This document shows positions 1 to 7,490 of a DNA stretch of 64,000 bases, piece by piece. The notes below the pieces were generated by a model. The model saw only the letters and a list, made by a program, of their open reading frames with translations, was not told where the DNA came from and ran no database searches. The translations under genes and the position numbers were made by a program. Source of the DNA: Pontibacterium sp964228735 (GTDB taxonomy: Bacteria; Pseudomonadota; Gammaproteobacteria; Pseudomonadales; Balneatricaceae); contig NZ_CAXRBQ010000075.1 of the NCBI RefSeq assembly GCF_964228735.1, positions 1 through 64,000 on the forward strand, read 5' to 3'. The number at the start of each line of letters is the position of its first letter. Within the stretch, counting starts at the first letter, position 1.

Positions 1-422
1 TATATAGCGGGTTGCCCCCATACTCCCGTGTTATTTTTGATCGAATAACAGGTAGTTATATATAGATAAGATCGAAAATTTGAACATGGGAGTATGGAGG
101 CGGGTATCAGTAAAAACGGCCGAAAAATGGGGATGGGGCCCCGGTTTTCGGCAGTTTTGATAGATTATGGTCGTTGACTCACCAAATCGCGTAGCGATGC
201 AGGGGTGTCAATGAGCATCATCGTGACTGACAAGCAATCTGGATGGCGTAGTCACACGTAGTGGGACTGGAGCCATACTGATTGTGCAGCCGCCTCGCGG
301 GTTTAAAGGACTTATTGCGGGAGTGACGCAGTCACGGAGCAATTGGCCTGTAGACACGCATCAGGGCGTAGCCCGCATAGTCAAAAACCAGCCCATGCAA
401 AAAACCAGCGCGGCACTTGAGA
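1..422. other. Left-margin non-coding stretch with nested inverted repeats
   Basis: I see no convincing gene in this stretch. Positions 18-32 (CCATACTCCCGTGTT) and 83-97 (AACATGGGAGTATGG) form a 15-bp inverted repeat with one mismatch. Inside it lies a perfect 7-bp stem, TGTTATT/AATAACA, at about 29-50. A second hairpin pairs GCCGAAAA (119-126) with TTTTCGGC (145-152) around a GGGGCCCC core. The 76-codon ORF at 284-514 has no start signal and no recognisable content. The stretch could hold an operator, an origin or the end of a mobile element, but the sequence does not decide which. Confidence 0.5.
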
Positions 423-878
423 TCAAAACGGGAAGTGCCCCCTGCTCTTTGCATTTGTATTGCTTAGCCAGTGTTGTTTCCTTGCCCACTTCGCGTAGTC
501 AGGGTCTGTTGTGATGTAAACCGTGACAGTCGTAACATCAGTGTTAAACGGATCCTCACTGGGGCCATCCAGAAACTTCGCCATAGGCCGTATAATCCAT
601 GCAACTTCACACCCACGGTCATCGCAAACAATACCTGTGTCACAAGGATCAGCATCATACAGAGGCTTGCCGCCCACCTTCGCAATCCTCTTCAGAATTT
701 TTTCAAGGTATGACGCCTTTCGCCTTTCATTCATGCGGTCTGCGACCTTTAGCACCCCGCCGCAAAACTGGTATGTATAATCCCCGCAAACCTCATCATC
801 GTAATAATCCACTGTCTCCAGGTATCGGAGCGCATTTTGATTCAGCTCCCGGATCCGCAGCACCAGGTCTTTATCCAT
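423..878 (-). CDS. Hypothetical protein, last gene of the leftward accessory operon
   Basis: I do not recognise this protein of about 151 residues. It is soluble, with no signal peptide or membrane segment, and is rich in acidic residues, with scattered Cys near residues 31, 39, 79 and 84. The start at 878 is chosen because a strong Shine-Dalgarno (AGGAGGTGGA) sits 2 bases before this ATG. An upstream in-frame start at 911 has no such site. The ATG overlaps the end of the phosphatase reading frame (stop at 871-873) by 8 bases, so the two were translated together before the phosphatase was broken by the insertion sequence. It may now be expressed poorly or from a promoter in the IS element. 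Function is unknown. Confidence 0.7.
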   Translation of the reverse strand: MDKDLVLRIRELNQNALRYLETVDYYDDEVCGDYTYQFCGGVLKVADRMNERRKASYLEKILKRIAKVGGKPLYDADPCDTGIVCDDRGCEVAWIIRPMAKFLDGPSEDPFNTDVTTVTVYITTDPDYAKWARKQHWLSNTNAKSRGHFPF

Positions 879-1131
879 GCTCCACCTCCTCAAACACCCG
901 ACCGCTATCAATGACAGTCAGACGACCGGAGCGCATAACAGTATCGATCCATACCTGGTTTGCGCCGGTCGTAATGTAATCACACCCCACATGCCCCATT
1001 ACCACCGCATCTACATTCTCAATCCGCACACTCCGTTTCGATAAGGCTTGGTTGTACTTGTACACGCTCCACAAATACTCTTTCCAACCATTTTCCGACA
1101 CAATATAGTTATTCCATCTCACTCTCTGTGA
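871..1131 (-). pseudogene. C-terminal fragment of PPP-family protein phosphatase, cut off by IS110 insertion
   Basis: Read leftward, this frame gives a segment with VMGH, then a short gap and VWIDTVMRSGRLTV. That fits the C-terminal metal-binding His (GH motif) and the closing beta strands of lambda-type Ser/Thr phosphatases. It lacks the N-terminal GDxHG, GDxxDRG and GNHE motifs, which lie on the far side of the insertion sequence at 2647-3120. Joining position 1131 to 2647 restores one open frame through both fragments. The apparent GTG start at 1122 is therefore incidental. The fragment cannot be active alone. Confidence 0.75.
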
Positions 1132-1139
1132 TACTTATT

Positions 1140-1365
1140 ACAGCTGGCAGGTAGCTGTCAGTGAGAGCGAGACATGCACCCGTGGACTACGAATATTCCG
1201 ACCCAAACACATGATGTTCACGGCTTTGGTTTCGAGTCCACCGGTGCGCTTGAGATCACTAACGAATACTCAGGGCTTGCCGTCGCACCGGCTCACCTAT
1301 ATTGCTTTCGCAGATCTCAAGCTGGCATGTCCCTTACGGTTAAGGTAGCACAACGGAGTGTTGTC
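1140..1365 (+). ncRNA. Candidate bridge RNA region of the IS110 element
   Basis: About 225 bp between the left end of the insertion sequence and the transposase ATG contain no gene of their own. IS110-group elements are known to encode a structured bridge RNA in this left non-coding region, whose two loops pair with target and donor DNA. Here I rely on position and length only. I did not fold the RNA or identify the loops. A longer transposase frame runs back to 1174, but the N-terminal catalytic motif begins only after the ATG at 1366, which supports non-coding use of this segment. Confidence 0.4.
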
Positions 1366-2634
1366 ATGGATGTATTAAATCAGACCTCTTTTACAGCTTT
1401 CATTGGCATTGATTGGGCGGATTCCAAGCATGATATTTGTATTCAGAGCCCCGATATAAGTGAGCGGGAATTTGATGTCATTTCTCATCAGGTGGAACGC
1501 ATCGATGAATGGGCACTAGCAATGCGGCAGCGGTTTGGCTCTCCCATCGCGGTTGCCGTGGAGTTATCCAAAGGCCCGATCGTTTATGCGCTTCAGAAAC
1601 ATGATTGCTTTGTGATTTTTCCGGTTAACCCTTCGACGCTGGCCAGGTACCGAGAAGCTTTCCAACCCAGCCGTGCGAAAGATGATCCTACTGACGCTGA
1701 GCTGGCAGTTGATTTGATTGTACGTCACCCTGAACGCTTTAAACCATTACGACCACAAAGTGTGGAACTGCGTATGCTGGCATCACTTGTGGAGCAAAGA
1801 AGAAATATCGTTGATGACAAAATCCGCATAACCAATCGCTTACGCTCTGTACTAAAGCAATATTACCCTCAGGTGTTGGATTGGTTTGATCATATTGATA
1901 CCCCTCTGTTTTGCGATTTCATTACACGCTGGCCCACGCTGATACAGGCCAAACGCGCTCGTACCAACACTCTCAAGACCTTTTTTAATACGCATAACAT
2001 GCGGTTTCCAAAGGTACTGGAGACACGACTGAAGGCCATTAAAACGGCTATACCTCTGACGCTAGATGACGCTGTGATCATCCCCCATCGTTTGCAGGCC
2101 TTGGTGTTGGTAGAGCAGCTCAAAATCACGCTGGATGCGATAAAACAATACGATAAAGAGATTGCGGAAGTGGCCCCGAAGCATGTTGATTATGAGTTAT
2201 TTAGCTCCCTGCCGGGAGCTGGGCCATCATTAGCTCCTAGACTCTTAGTTGCCTTTGGAGAGCAGCGAGAACGCTACCAGACAGCGTCAGATCTCCAGAC
2301 GTATGCGGGTGTTGCGCCTGTGACAGAACGTAGCGGGAAAAAGCTCTGGGTGCATTGGCGTTGGCAGTGTCCGACATTCCTTCGGCAGACTTTTGTGGAG
2401 TGGGCCGCTCAGACGATCAATAAATCATTCTGGGCAGGTGAATACTATCAGCAACAGCGTTCAAAGGGCTGTACCTATCAGGCGGCTGTTAGAGCCTTAG
2501 CCTTTAAATGGATCCGTATCCTGTACCGTTGTTGGAAAGCACGAACTCCATACAATGAATCGCTATACCTTAAGGCATTGGAGCGTCGCGGATCCCCGCT
2601 ACTAAAAGGTATGAGGAAACCTGAAAGCGCTTGA
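1366..2634 (+). CDS. IS110-family DEDD transposase
   Basis: The enzyme catalyses excision and insertion of the IS110 element, guided by its bridge RNA. The N-terminal RuvC-like domain (about residues 10-155) shows the first Asp in FIGIDWADSKHD, a Glu in AVELSKG and the paired Asp of KDDPTDAELA. The C-terminal Transposase_20 domain is visible from about residue 280 (SSLPGAGPSLAPRLL) to about 340, with the conserved RSGK. The length of 422 residues is normal. The ATG at 1366 is chosen because GGAG lies 7 bases upstream and the catalytic fold starts just after it. The frame is intact, so the element may be active. Confidence 0.9.
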   Translation: MDVLNQTSFTAFIGIDWADSKHDICIQSPDISEREFDVISHQVERIDEWALAMRQRFGSPIAVAVELSKGPIVYALQKHDCFVIFPVNPSTLARYREAFQPSRAKDDPTDAELAVDLIVRHPERFKPLRPQSVELRMLASLVEQRRNIVDDKIRITNRLRSVLKQYYPQVLDWFDHIDTPLFCDFITRWPTLIQAKRARTNTLKTFFNTHNMRFPKVLETRLKAIKTAIPLTLDDAVIIPHRLQALVLVEQLKITLDAIKQYDKEIAEVAPKHVDYELFSSLPGAGPSLAPRLLVAFGEQRERYQTASDLQTYAGVAPVTERSGKKLWVHWRWQCPTFLRQTFVEWAAQTINKSFWAGEYYQQQRSKGCTYQAAVRALAFKWIRILYRCWKARTPYNESLYLKALERRGSPLLKGMRKPESA

Positions 2635-2646
2635 CGGACTACCTCA

Positions 2647-3120
2647 GGGCGTGAAGCCATCTAACACCTTTTTCCAATCCCTAGGTGCCTGGGCGTGCAC
2701 AACACCGACCGAGCCGCGCAAGGTGTCAACCGTAAGGCACATGGGCATATAAGATCGAATTATCTGAAATAGCTCATTCCCCTCCTTCTCTGAAATCTCA
2801 TACGCCCAAGCACCGCCATTTTTAATGTGCATCCCGTGAATATGGGGGTGATCATCAGCAAGCCGTCCGTTGATGAACATGCACTCATGATTCCCACACA
2901 CAGAGTGAAACCAGGGCTCCAGCAGCAACCGAATGCACTCAGGAGACTCTGGACCTCGATCGATCAGATCCCCAACGGCGAACAACCGGTCCCGATCAAA
3001 ATCAAACCCCATCTGCTCCAACGTCTTCATTAACAGCGAATAATGCCCATGGAGGTCACCAACAAACCAGTCACGGCCCTCAACATTCACCGGCATGTGC
3101 TTGTGTTGTTTCAGCATCAT
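2647..3120 (-). pseudogene. N-terminal fragment of PPP-family (lambda-type) Ser/Thr protein phosphatase
   Basis: All N-terminal metal-binding motifs of the PPP phosphatase family are present in order: VGDLHGH, VGDLIDRGPES and CGNHE, with HAQAPRDW later. Family members of about 200-230 residues remove phosphate from proteins or act as diadenosine tetraphosphatases. This frame stops after about 158 residues in IS110 sequence, so the last catalytic His is missing; it lies at 871-1131. Translation starts at ATG 3120, which overlaps the TGA of the DUF3768 gene (ATGA), so the gene was coupled to it. The upstream TTG at 3123 is less likely. The protein is probably inactive or unstable. Confidence 0.8.
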
Positions 3121-3488
3121 CAATACTCCGAGGCCAGCATGATAGTCAGAACCCGCAGGGTCAAATCCAGATCCGCTGGATCCTCACTCCCCCGAGCCTT
3201 CAGTTTGTCGTAGTAGTCGAACTTCCAGTAACACTTCGCGCCCTTGTGCTCAAAGGCCCCGAAATCATGCTCCCCATACGGGTCATTACCCTCACTGATT
3301 TCAGCGTTTTGAACAGCGCCCAGAATTTCCAGGTATCCCGGACCACCGCCAGTCAGGGCTCCTATCCCTACGGTAAAGTGAATATGCAACAGATCCGCAT
3401 CGATCAGATGCTGACAAGCAATAGGGTCCGCCACGCGAGACCGGAAGCTGTCATTGTATTTCCGGATCAGTTCTGTGCGTTCGTTCAT
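3120..3488 (-). CDS. DUF3768 family protein
   Basis: The protein is about 122 residues. It carries the DUF3768 hallmarks: a central NDPYGEHDFGAFE block, then WKFDYYD, and the C-terminal LTLRVLTIMLASEY. The function of this family is not known; members occur mostly on plasmids and other mobile DNA. The start at 3488 is chosen because its ATG overlaps the TAA of the upstream membrane-protein gene (TAATG) and follows a GGTGGT stretch. Its own TGA overlaps the phosphatase ATG. These one- to four-base overlaps indicate a tightly coupled operon, so DUF3768 and the phosphatase may act in one process. Confidence 0.85.
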   Translation of the reverse strand: MNERTELIRKYNDSFRSRVADPIACQHLIDADLLHIHFTVGIGALTGGGPGYLEILGAVQNAEISEGNDPYGEHDFGAFEHKGAKCYWKFDYYDKLKARGSEDPADLDLTLRVLTIMLASEY

Positions 3489-4060
3489 TACCACCACCCC
3501 AATACGATGATGCCTTGAATAAAGCGATACGCATCTTTCAGCATCCAAGCAGTTTTTCCGTGACCAAGGAATTCAGAAAATCCGGAAGTGAGTGTGGCCA
3601 TAAGCATCAAACCCATCACTGCCACGGTCCCATATTTGTAACACTCACGAATCACACCACCCAGACGGCGGTACGAACAAGCAATACGTTCAATGATATT
3701 CAGCGGGATTTCAAACAGTGCATAGCCAAACCAAAACGCAATTATCCAAAGCCCTTCAATCTCGATGTGTCTGCCGAACCAGTACCAGCAGTAACACCAC
3801 ATAACCGCCGTCATGAGCCTTCCAGTGTGTCCCACCTGATCAATCTCGTGCAGAGAGGCACCAGCCCAGAAAACCGCAGCGAGGCATGCAACAGCGATAA
3901 AGATGAAGTGCAAAACCCCGCCGTCTGCAATCCCTGATCCAGCTGCCCAGCCAGACACAAAATACCAAACACCGAAGGCCAAAAAGCCAAAGTACGCAAC
4001 AGGACCGCCCGGCTCCTGCGCCAGGTTTTCTGCAATGCTATCTGTGTATCTTCGCTGCAT
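3488..4060 (-). CDS. Predicted inner-membrane protein, first gene of the leftward operon
   Basis: I do not recognise this family. The protein is about 190 residues. It appears to have five or six membrane segments: about residues 24-40, 45-62, 85-100, 103-122 (with IERIACSYRR after it) and 140-165, plus a short hydrophobic C-terminus ending LGWW. The ATG at 4060 is preferred over 4081 because AGGGGA lies a few bases upstream of it. Its TAA overlaps the DUF3768 start. It lies directly downstream of the divergent promoter at 4102-4169, which should drive it. Role unknown. Confidence 0.7.
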   Translation of the reverse strand: MQRRYTDSIAENLAQEPGGPVAYFGFLAFGVWYFVSGWAAGSGIADGGVLHFIFIAVACLAAVFWAGASLHEIDQVGHTGRLMTAVMWCYCWYWFGRHIEIEGLWIIAFWFGYALFEIPLNIIERIACSYRRLGGVIRECYKYGTVAVMGLMLMATLTSGFSEFLGHGKTAWMLKDAYRFIQGIIVLGWW

Positions 4061-4101
4061 CTCACTTCCCCTTTCGGTCATTTCGATGCTGACCCATTCT
4101 A

Positions 4102-4169
4102 ACCATATTATAGCTACATGTCAATACCTATATATATACATAGCTACGTATGGCTATAATATGGTATAA
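4102..4169. promoter_or_regulatory. Symmetric divergent promoter/operator
   Basis: A perfect 13-bp inverted repeat, ACCATATTATAGC at 4102-4114 and GCTATAATATGGT at 4153-4165, flanks an AT-rich centre. Each arm contains a TATAAT-like -10 element: TATAAT at 4155-4160 for the rightward recombinase, and the mirror image for the leftward operon. A second TATAAT follows at 4164-4169. TAGCTAC is repeated directly at 4111 and 4141, and CATGTAGCTA recurs at 5447-5456 before the small regulator-like gene. A common regulator acting on both directions is a reasonable inference. Confidence 0.6.
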
Positions 4170-4206
4170 TGAACTTAGAACAATAAGAATAAAAAGAAGT
4201 GCAGAT

Positions 4207-5418
4207 ATGAACCCACATATCTTTGATTACGAAGTATTTTCTTCAAAGTGTGACAAGCTCCCGGAACGCAGCGTGACCGGTGAAATTAAGATGAAAAAAG
4301 CGGCGATGTACGAGCAAACATACGCAAAATACATCCAAGAAGCTGCCGCCAACATCAATCGCGCACTGGGCCAGGATCTGAATACCGAGACCAAGAAGGA
4401 GTTTCGGGCGCTGCTGAAAGACGGCACCGACAAGGTGTTACGCCACCTGGAATCAACCGCAGCAACAAAGACATCTGACTCATGGCGCAAGCTGCGACGG
4501 GCCATGACTATCTACTACACCGCTGCCGGTTTGAATGACGAAGCAAAACAGATCGCCGGTACGGAAAATCCAGCGGGTCTGAAGGATCGCACGCATAAGC
4601 CGAAAAAGCGCAAGCGTCTGATCACAGTTACTGACGAAATTTTTCACACAATGTATTCTGATCGCGCCGATCGGAATGATGCCGATAGTCAGACCCTGAT
4701 GACTTTAGGCAAAGAATTGGGTCTTCGCCCTGCGGAGGCCCAAACAGTCGAAGTGCTGGATTTCGACATCCCCAACATGACCATGCAGGTGTTCATTAAG
4801 GGCGCAAAGAAAACCAAGCGTGGTCAGCAGAACAAGGCCGAACAGCGCGGCATAGACAGGATCCTGCACGTTCCCATCAGCAAGGACTTAATCTCCGCCA
4901 TCAAAGCCGCCCAGCAGCTGACGCCCAACAAGATTAAGTCAGCACAGGAACGAATCCGCCGTGCAGCTGCCCGGTTGTACCCACATTCCCAGCGCCGGTT
5001 TTGTCTTTACAGTTTGCGCTACACGATGGGCAGCAACCTCAAGAAGAAATACCTCAACCGCAAAGACGGCGCGAGGATGGTGGCGGCCGTAATGGGTCAC
5101 AAATGCACGTCGTCTATGAGTGAGTACGGAAACATCAAGTCCGGCGCATCCACCGGTACACCAGTGGCGGACCAGGAAACGTTGGCACAGGTTGTCGATG
5201 ACCGTGCAGCCAAATACGGCCTGATCGAAGGCGCTAAGGTAAACCCGCGCAAGGTACTGCCTGCTGAAGCCGTTAACAAGCGCGACCAGCAACGCCAGCC
5301 ATCTCGCAAGGATATTGCGATGCGCCAGAGCCAGACATACGGCGCAGCCGACGGAAAGGCTATCAGCGACCGTGTCCAGGCCTCCGGCACCTCTATCCCG
5401 GCTGCTGACCACAAATAA
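4207..5418 (+). CDS. Tyrosine recombinase (integrase-like) with atypical box II
   Basis: The protein is 403 residues from ATG 4207. Its C-terminal half fits the tyrosine recombinase fold. The first catalytic Arg lies in LGLRPAEA, a beta-hairpin Lys in VFIKGAKKTK, box II in LYSLRYTMG, the GH of VMGHKC, and the nucleophilic Tyr nine residues later in SEYG. Box II normally reads HxxR; here Tyr replaces the His. The N-terminal half (about residues 1-140) would hold the core-binding domain. A basic, Gln-rich tail follows the catalytic Tyr. It faces away from the leftward operon and probably integrates or resolves the left element. The 4150 start lacks support. Confidence 0.75.
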   Translation: MNPHIFDYEVFSSKCDKLPERSVTGEIKMKKAAMYEQTYAKYIQEAAANINRALGQDLNTETKKEFRALLKDGTDKVLRHLESTAATKTSDSWRKLRRAMTIYYTAAGLNDEAKQIAGTENPAGLKDRTHKPKKRKRLITVTDEIFHTMYSDRADRNDADSQTLMTLGKELGLRPAEAQTVEVLDFDIPNMTMQVFIKGAKKTKRGQQNKAEQRGIDRILHVPISKDLISAIKAAQQLTPNKIKSAQERIRRAAARLYPHSQRRFCLYSLRYTMGSNLKKKYLNRKDGARMVAAVMGHKCTSSMSEYGNIKSGASTGTPVADQETLAQVVDDRAAKYGLIEGAKVNPRKVLPAEAVNKRDQQRQPSRKDIAMRQSQTYGAADGKAISDRVQASGTSIPAADHK

Positions 5419-5487
5419 CAGCATGCCCAAGGATGGGCGTGGTATCATGTAGCTATATGACGTTATAAGTATCTATTGGTATATACG

Positions 5488-5706
5488 ATGGCAAAACTAG
5501 TGATTACCGGTCGCATGCTGAACCGGAATGAAACGACCAAACAGGTTTCCGTGCATATGGATCAGCGCATACTGGACTGGATAGATAACAACTGTTCAGG
5601 GAATAAGCAGGTGGCGTACAACTACCTAATGATGCGTGGCATTGAGGCGATTGATGCTACCGGTGAGATGGAGATCATTGAGGGTTTACCCCCGCATCAA
5701 GATTGA
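5488..5706 (+). CDS. Small ribbon-helix-helix-like DNA-binding protein
   Basis: The 72-residue protein contains a predicted beta strand (KQVSVHMDQRILDWIDN) followed by two short helices (KQVAYNYLMMRGIEAI) and an acidic tail. That is the layout of ribbon-helix-helix regulators, although no family-specific residue proves it. The ATG at 5488 is preferred over the TTG at 5476. The upstream stretch repeats CATGTAGCTA, which also occurs in the divergent promoter at 4111-4120 in reverse. This makes the protein a candidate autoregulator that also controls the recombinase and the leftward operon. No recognisable toxin partner adjoins it. Confidence 0.55.
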   Translation: MAKLVITGRMLNRNETTKQVSVHMDQRILDWIDNNCSGNKQVAYNYLMMRGIEAIDATGEMEIIEGLPPHQD

Positions 5707-5743
5707 AATTTAAGCTTGTCTCGGGCATAGTACCCGCCAATGT

Positions 5744-5820
5744 GGCCCCGTAGCTCAGCCGGATAGAGCACATGCCTCCTAAGCGTGGTGTCGGAGGTTC
5801 GAATCCTCTCGGGGCCGCCA
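5744..5820 (+). tRNA. tRNA-Arg (anticodon CCT)
   Basis: A complete 77-nt cloverleaf with the 3' CCA encoded. Acceptor arms are GGCCCCG and CGGGGCC, the anticodon loop is CTCCTAA on a CATGC/GCGTG stem, and the T loop is TTCGAAT. It reads AGG codons. Its acceptor stem differs from that of the tRNA-Arg(CCT) remnant at 6002-6048 (acceptor 3' arm CTGGGAC), so the two come from different tRNA genes with the same anticodon. The intact copy may have arrived with the left element. Confidence 0.95.
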
Positions 5821-6001
5821 CATTCTCCTCCGTCCGATCCCCAATTTCACTATAAAAACCACTGTCTGATCGCCCACTGACCAGCTCACACCGAGCCTGA
5901 TTGGCACTCTATTAGTTTAACTATATAATTTTTTCACTATATTTTTACTATATTTTGAAATCCATCCACGTATTACGGGCGCTTCAGAGGATGTAACAAT
6001 A

Positions 6002-6048
6002 CCCTCCTAAGGGACAGGCCAGGGGTTCGAATCCTCTCTGGGACGCCA
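6002..6048 (+). pseudogene. 3' half of a broken tRNA-Arg(CCT)
   Basis: From the anticodon loop onward the sequence still reads as a tRNA: CTCCTAA, a T arm with GGTTCGAATCC, the acceptor 3' arm CTGGGAC and GCCA. The 5' half is replaced by AT-rich unrelated DNA; a partner acceptor arm GTCCCAG is not found upstream in this window. The break lies at the anticodon loop, a common crossover site for tyrosine recombinases. The missing 5' half is therefore expected at the far left end of the element, outside this window. Confidence 0.75.
6034..6048 (+). other. attL core of the integrative island
   Basis: CTCTCTGGGACGCCA is the last 15 bases of the broken tRNA-Arg. The same 15 bases occur at 15657-15671, next to the conserved backbone. 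The integrase gene begins 209 bp downstream, the usual arrangement for tRNA-targeting P4-type integrases. Confidence 0.85.
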
Positions 6049-6257
6049 CCTACCCTTATCAGCAATTCCCACACATTCCCACTAGCCCTTGTGCTATAAG
6101 GCCTTCAGGCCTATCATCATTCCCATGCGTTCCCACGAAACACCATATTATGAGGTGTTTTTAGTGGGGGATATTGTGGGGAATTTCTAAACCCCACTAG
6201 CTGTCCCCACCAGCAACACCTACCAGCGTACAAAAAACCAAGGGAGGTTTAGAGGTT

Positions 6258-7490
6258 ATGGCTCTTACGGATAAGCAACTGAAGGCACTCAAGCCAGGTG
6301 ACAAAAAGTACACAGTCACTGATCAGCTCGGCCTAATGGTTGAGGTTCGCCCCAATGGAGGGAAGTACTGGACATACCGCTTCCGCTTAAACGGCAAGCG
6401 CGTAGATATGGCCCTCGGCGTATACCCTACCGTAACCCTAAAGGCAGCCCGCGAACGCCGCGACGATGCCCGCAAGCTGGTGGAACGAGGCATAGACCCG
6501 AGAGCAGCCCGAAAAGCAGAGCGTGAGGCACAGCGCAATATAGCGGCGAACACCTTCGAAGCACTGGCACGCGAATGGTACGAGCTGAAGCATCCGGAAT
6601 GGAGTGAAAGCCACCAGCAACGGACAATACGCAATCTGGAACACGACCTATTCCCCACCATCGGCAGAATCCCCACCAGCGAGATTGTACCAATGAACGT
6701 GTTGGAGGCCCTGAAGAAAGCAGAGAAGCGCGGCATCACGCCAGCAACTCTGCAGAAGATCAAGCAGACGGCGGCACAGGTTTTCCGGTACGGCATTACA
6801 ACCGGACGATGCCAACATAACCCCGCGGGCGATCTGAACGATGCAATAGCAGCCCACCAGACCAAACACCACGCAGCACTGACCACACCTCAAGACGTTG
6901 GCCGCCTTATGGCTGCAATCGATGGCTACCACGGGACACCTACTGTTATCGCTGCCCTGAAGTTATCAGCGCTTTGGTTTTGCCGCCCTGGAGAACTTAG
7001 GCACCTGAAGTGGGGCGAGATCAACTACTCAGAAAAGCGTATCGAGCTAGGGGAAGGCAAGGCCCATGACGCCCACATTATCCCATTGAGCAAGCAAGCA
7101 TTAGCGATTCTAGAGGAGCTGCATTACCTAAACGGAGCGAGTGAGTACGTATTCCCATCCGCACGCAGTCGAAAACGTCCTATGTCAGAGAACGCTGTCA
7201 GGGTTGCCCTACGCAACCTTGGGTATGAAAAAACGGCGATGACCGCTCACGGCTTCAGAGCGATGGCTCGTACCCTATTGGATGAAGCGCTTGGATACCG
7301 TCTGGAATGGATCGAGCACCAGCTAGCCCATAATGTTCGAGATCCACTAGGCCGGGCGTATAACCGTACTAAGCACTTGGAGCAGCGCCGGGAGATGATG
7401 CAACGGTGGGCCGATTACTTGGATGAGCTAAAAACAGCTGCGCTTTCTGACAATGTAGTCAGTGCCAATTTCCGAGCAAAGGAGGCTTAA
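6258..7490 (+). CDS. int: P4-type site-specific tyrosine integrase
   Basis: The 410-residue protein has the DUF4102 N-terminal arm-binding domain (about residues 1-90, with TVTDQLGLMVEVRPNGGKYW). A core-binding domain (about 95-190) follows, then a catalytic domain. Catalytic residues visible are Arg in CRPGELRHLKW, the HGFR motif in MTAHGFRAMART, His in LAHNVRD and the nucleophile Tyr in GRAYNR. It should insert the island into the 3' end of tRNA-Arg by recombining the 15-bp core. The ATG follows AGGGAGG at a workable distance, and the length is typical. The gene reads away from attL. Confidence 0.95.
   Translation: MALTDKQLKALKPGDKKYTVTDQLGLMVEVRPNGGKYWTYRFRLNGKRVDMALGVYPTVTLKAARERRDDARKLVERGIDPRAARKAEREAQRNIAANTFEALAREWYELKHPEWSESHQQRTIRNLEHDLFPTIGRIPTSEIVPMNVLEALKKAEKRGITPATLQKIKQTAAQVFRYGITTGRCQHNPAGDLNDAIAAHQTKHHAALTTPQDVGRLMAAIDGYHGTPTVIAALKLSALWFCRPGELRHLKWGEINYSEKRIELGEGKAHDAHIIPLSKQALAILEELHYLNGASEYVFPSARSRKRPMSENAVRVALRNLGYEKTAMTAHGFRAMARTLLDEALGYRLEWIEHQLAHNVRDPLGRAYNRTKHLEQRREMMQRWADYLDELKTAALSDNVVSANFRAKEA

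Larger units (their letters stand above)
1132..2646 (+). mobile_element. IS110-family insertion sequence
   Basis: The element is about 1.5 kb and holds one DEDD transposase gene (1366-2634) and a long 5' non-coding region. Its ends were inferred from the interrupted phosphatase: removing 1132-2646 rejoins the two phosphatase fragments in frame. The borders could shift by a few bases. No terminal inverted repeats or clear target duplication are visible, as is usual for IS110 elements. Only about 12 bp follow the transposase stop, so most non-coding DNA is on the left. This matches the IS110 group rather than the IS1111 group. Confidence 0.75.
5821..6257. other. Non-coding stretch between tRNA-Arg and the integrase
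   Basis: No gene is visible. The stretch holds three copies of ACTATAT at 5920, 5936 and 5947 in a T-rich tract, which could be recombinase arm-type or regulator sites. It also holds the tRNA remnant and attachment core at 6002-6048, and the leader of the integrase gene with AGGGAGG before its ATG. A short inverted repeat, CACCATATTATGAGGTG, lies at about 6141-6157. Confidence 0.5.

Noticed and set aside
284..514. 76-codon plus-strand ORF near the left edge
   Set aside because: No ribosome site, odd composition, overlaps the end of the supported minus-strand gene at 423-878.
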